DNA of 6,601 bases from Rhodoferax sp. (lineage in GTDB: Bacteria; Pseudomonadota; Gammaproteobacteria; Burkholderiales; Burkholderiaceae_C): the NCBI GenBank assembly GCA_029946045.1, contig JAQSDS010000082.1:1-6601 (forward strand). The letters run 5' to 3'. Below, one piece after another: positions 5,241 through 6,601 of the stretch. The notes under the pieces are model-generated. The model was given only the letters and a program-made list of their open reading frames with translations. It was not told where the DNA came from and made no database searches. Numbering within the stretch: the first letter of the stretch is position 1; each line of letters starts with the position of its first letter. A program made the translations under genes and the position numbers.

Positions 5241-5579
5241 ATGCCAGTCCTCATCCTTCACCATTACCCGATGTCGCCGTTTTCGGAGAAAGTCCGCGCG
5301 GTGCTGGGCTTCAAAAAGCTGGCCTGGAAGTCGATGCTGATCCCTACCGTGATACCCAAGCCCGATTTGCTGGCGCTCACCGGGGGCTACCGCAAAACGC
5401 CGGTGCTGCAGGTGGGTGCCGACATGTATTGCGACACCGCGCTGATTTGCGATGTAGGGGAACTCGTGGCGGCCACACGCACGCGCTACACCTTGCGCCG
5501 GGTCGACCCGCGCGCGGGTGTGGTGCGGGTGCACTTTCCGCGCATTGATTACGCGCTTAAACAGGAGTTGGCAACATGA
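5241..5579 (+). pseudogene. GST-like gene reduced to its N-terminal domain and fused to an unrelated tail
   Basis: Residues 1-72 form a glutathione S-transferase N-terminal thioredoxin-like domain. MSPFSEKVR (11-19) is the glutathione-site helix start, KTPVLQ (52-57) holds the conserved cis-proline, and CDTALI (64-69) carries the Asp-Thr that binds the glutathione gamma-glutamyl group. At residue 73 the similarity stops. A 40-residue tail (GELVAATRTRYTLRRV to the end) replaces the expected all-helical C-terminal domain. Full-length GSTs are about 200 residues or more; this has 112. The missing domain is not present in the other frames downstream, so this is not a simple frameshift. An in-frame deletion joining two genes near 5457 explains the data best. 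The frame is intact, so a product may still be made, but GST activity is unlikely. It follows the thioesterase by 21 bp, and its stop overlaps the elaA-like start. Confidence 0.7.
5562..5578 (+). promoter_or_regulatory. Strong ribosome binding site and ATGA stop-start overlap
   Basis: AGGAG (5562-5566) lies 9 bp from the ATG at 5576, inside the end of the GST-like frame, whose TGA stop (5577-5579) overlaps that ATG. This is the best Shine-Dalgarno sequence in the operon. It fixes the elaA-like start and implies coupled translation. Confidence 0.75.
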
Positions 5580-6082
5580 CATTCAAACTCTGGACGGTTG
5601 GATCTTCACGGTCGCATGAAGTGCATGAAAGGCATACCCCGGTTTGGCGCCTGATGTCGTTTGAGGATTTGCGGGTGGGCGAGTTGTACGAGGTCTTGCG
5701 CCTGCGCAGCGAGGTGTTTGTGGTGGAGCAGCAGTGTATTTACCAGGATATTGATGGGGCAGACCGCCAGGCCATGCACTTGTTGGGCGTGCAGGGCGGT
5801 GAGCTGGATGCTTATGCGCGTTGTTTCGAGGCGGGGGTCAAGTTTCCCGAGGCCAGCATTGGCCGGGTGCTGATACGCACAAGCGCCCGTGGCACCGGCT
5901 TGGGCCACACGCTGATGGAACAGGCGGTGGCGGCCATCAGCCAGGTGTGGGGACCGCAAGCTATCCGTATTGGCGCCCAGGCACATCTGCAGGGCTACTA
6001 CGCCCAGCACGGGTTCATGGATGTTGGCAAGCCCTACATGGAAGACGGCATTGCGCACCTGGAGATGTTGCGTGACGCCTGA
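5576..6082 (+). CDS. ElaA-like GNAT N-acetyltransferase
   Basis: The 168-residue product contains the ElaA-type GNAT domain. VFVVEQQCIYQDIDGAD (47-63) is the family hallmark, the acetyl-CoA loop is R105-G-T-G-L-G110, GAQAHLQGYY is at 133-142, and EDGIAHLEM (156-164) ends the domain. ElaA proteins are cytoplasmic acetyltransferases with unproved substrates. The chosen ATG has an AGGAG at 8 bp spacing (5562-5566) and overlaps the upstream stop as ATGA, pointing to translational coupling. This gives about 20 residues before Trp24, the position where family members usually begin. Starts at GTG 5621 or ATG 5654 would be closer to the family length but lack a comparable ribosome site. It is the last gene of the operon; a terminator follows at 6126. 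Confidence 0.9.
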   Translation: MTFKLWTVGSSRSHEVHERHTPVWRLMSFEDLRVGELYEVLRLRSEVFVVEQQCIYQDIDGADRQAMHLLGVQGGELDAYARCFEAGVKFPEASIGRVLIRTSARGTGLGHTLMEQAVAAISQVWGPQAIRIGAQAHLQGYYAQHGFMDVGKPYMEDGIAHLEMLRDA

Positions 6083-6125
6083 ACGCCGGCACCCTGTGGC
6101 ACACTCGCAGGCTTGTATTTTTTCG

Positions 6126-6148
6126 AGCCAGCCAGACGCTGGCTTTTT
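6126..6148 (+). terminator. Intrinsic terminator after the elaA-like gene
   Basis: AGCCAGC (6126-6132) and GCTGGCT (6138-6144) form a perfect 7-bp stem with a 5-base loop, followed by a run of T ending at 6148. It ends the SDR operon 44 bp past the elaA-like stop. It also lies only 8 bp before the tex start codon. Confidence 0.88.
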
Positions 6149-6156
6149 ATTGACTC

Positions 6157-6601
6157 ATGCAAAAAATCATCGCGCAAATTGCGCAAGAAATCAGGGTCCA
6201 GGCACACCAGGTGATAGCGGCCGTGGAATTACTCGACGGTGGTGCCACCGTGCCTTTTATTGCCCGCTACCGCAAGGAAGTGACCGGCGGCCTGGACGAC
6301 ATCCAGCTGCGTGAGCTGGAGGCGCGTCTGGCCTACCTGCGCGAACTGCGCGACCGGCTGCAAACCGTTATCAAGGCGATTGACGAGCAGGGTAAGTTGA
6401 CGCCCGCGCTGCTGGCTGCGCTGCACGCTGCGGCCACCAAGCAGGAGCTGGAAGACCTGTACCTGCCGTTCAAGCTCAAACGCCGCACCAAAGGTCAGCT
6501 CGCGCGCGAAGCCGGCCTGGAGCCACTGGCCGACGCGTTGTTTGCCAACCCGGCCCTGGTGCCGGCAGATGAAGCTTTGCTCTATGTGATCCCACTGCGC
6601 C
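6157..6601 (+). CDS. tex: Tex, S1-domain RNA-binding transcription accessory protein (partial, 5' end)
   Basis: From the ATG at 6157, 148 codons run open to the right edge. The sequence is the Tex N-terminus. [20 protein letters not shown] with the following [15 protein letters not shown] (about residues 21-55) is nearly invariant in Tex proteins, followed by the helical [21 protein letters not shown] and [20 protein letters not shown] segments. Full-length Tex is about 750-800 residues with a helix-turn-helix-rich core, a YqgF-like domain, a helix-hairpin-helix pair and a C-terminal S1 domain; all of these lie outside the window. It binds nucleic acid and affects transcription. The family alignment supports this ATG. 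No Shine-Dalgarno sequence is visible, because the upstream terminator occupies that space. The last visible residues (LLYVIPLR) look less like the family than the rest. Confidence 0.95.
   Translation, partial: MQKIIAQIAQEIRVQAHQVIAAVELLDGGATVPFIARYRKEVTGGLDDIQLRELEARLAYLRELRDRLQTVIKAIDEQGKLTPALLAALHAAATKQELEDLYLPFKLKRRTKGQLAREAGLEPLADALFANPALVPADEALLYVIPLR

Noticed and set aside
6096..6115. Sigma-54-like TGGCAC...GGCTTG sequence before tex
   Set aside because: The -24 part fits, but the -12 position has GG instead of the invariant GC at the required distance and lacks the TT before it.

Overview
The window looks like an ordinary stretch of chromosome from a betaproteobacterium, most likely a member of the Comamonadaceae (Rhodoferax/Polaromonas-like). 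This is an inference from moderately high GC, the tRNA-Asn sequence with encoded CCA, the protein families and the style of the small-protein genes. No database search was possible.

Layout, left to right. (1) Positions 1-1358, minus strand: a two-gene envelope operon. A secreted FG-GAP/VCBS-repeat protein (450-1358) is followed after 28 bp by a FecR-domain protein with a Tat-like leader, cut off by the left edge. (2) Positions 1359-1745: a 387-bp gene-free divergent region with several inverted repeats and a short tandem repeat. (3) Positions 1746-2239: two small membrane-protein genes facing each other, DUF3096 (+) and a PLDc_N-type protein (-). (4) Positions 2240-2720: a 481-bp stretch with regulatory-looking direct repeats and no convincing gene. 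(5) Positions 2721-3621: a DUF5710 protein (+) converging on an SSAT-like GNAT acetyltransferase (-). (6) Positions 3718-3860, minus strand: a tRNA-Asn gene with its promoter and terminator. (7) Positions 3941-6148, plus strand: a compact operon of SDR oxidoreductase, PaaI-type thioesterase, truncated GST-like protein and ElaA-like acetyltransferase, closed by an intrinsic terminator. (8) From 6157: the 5' third or less of tex, cut by the right edge.

The plus-strand operon is the clearest functional unit. The SDR and the hotdog thioesterase are 3 bp apart and could act on related acyl-CoA or acyl-ACP substrates. The GST gene keeps only its thioredoxin-like N-terminal domain, and its stop codon overlaps the start of the elaA-like gene (ATGA), with a good Shine-Dalgarno sequence. 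That arrangement suggests a deletion fused the front of a GST to the tail of another gene that had been coupled to elaA.

No CRISPR array, intact mobile element, prophage or recognisable defence system is visible. The items most worth a second look are the GST chimera, the DUF5710 protein with a Cys/His-rich tail, the terminator hairpin abutting the tex start codon, and several operator-like repeats in the intergenic regions.
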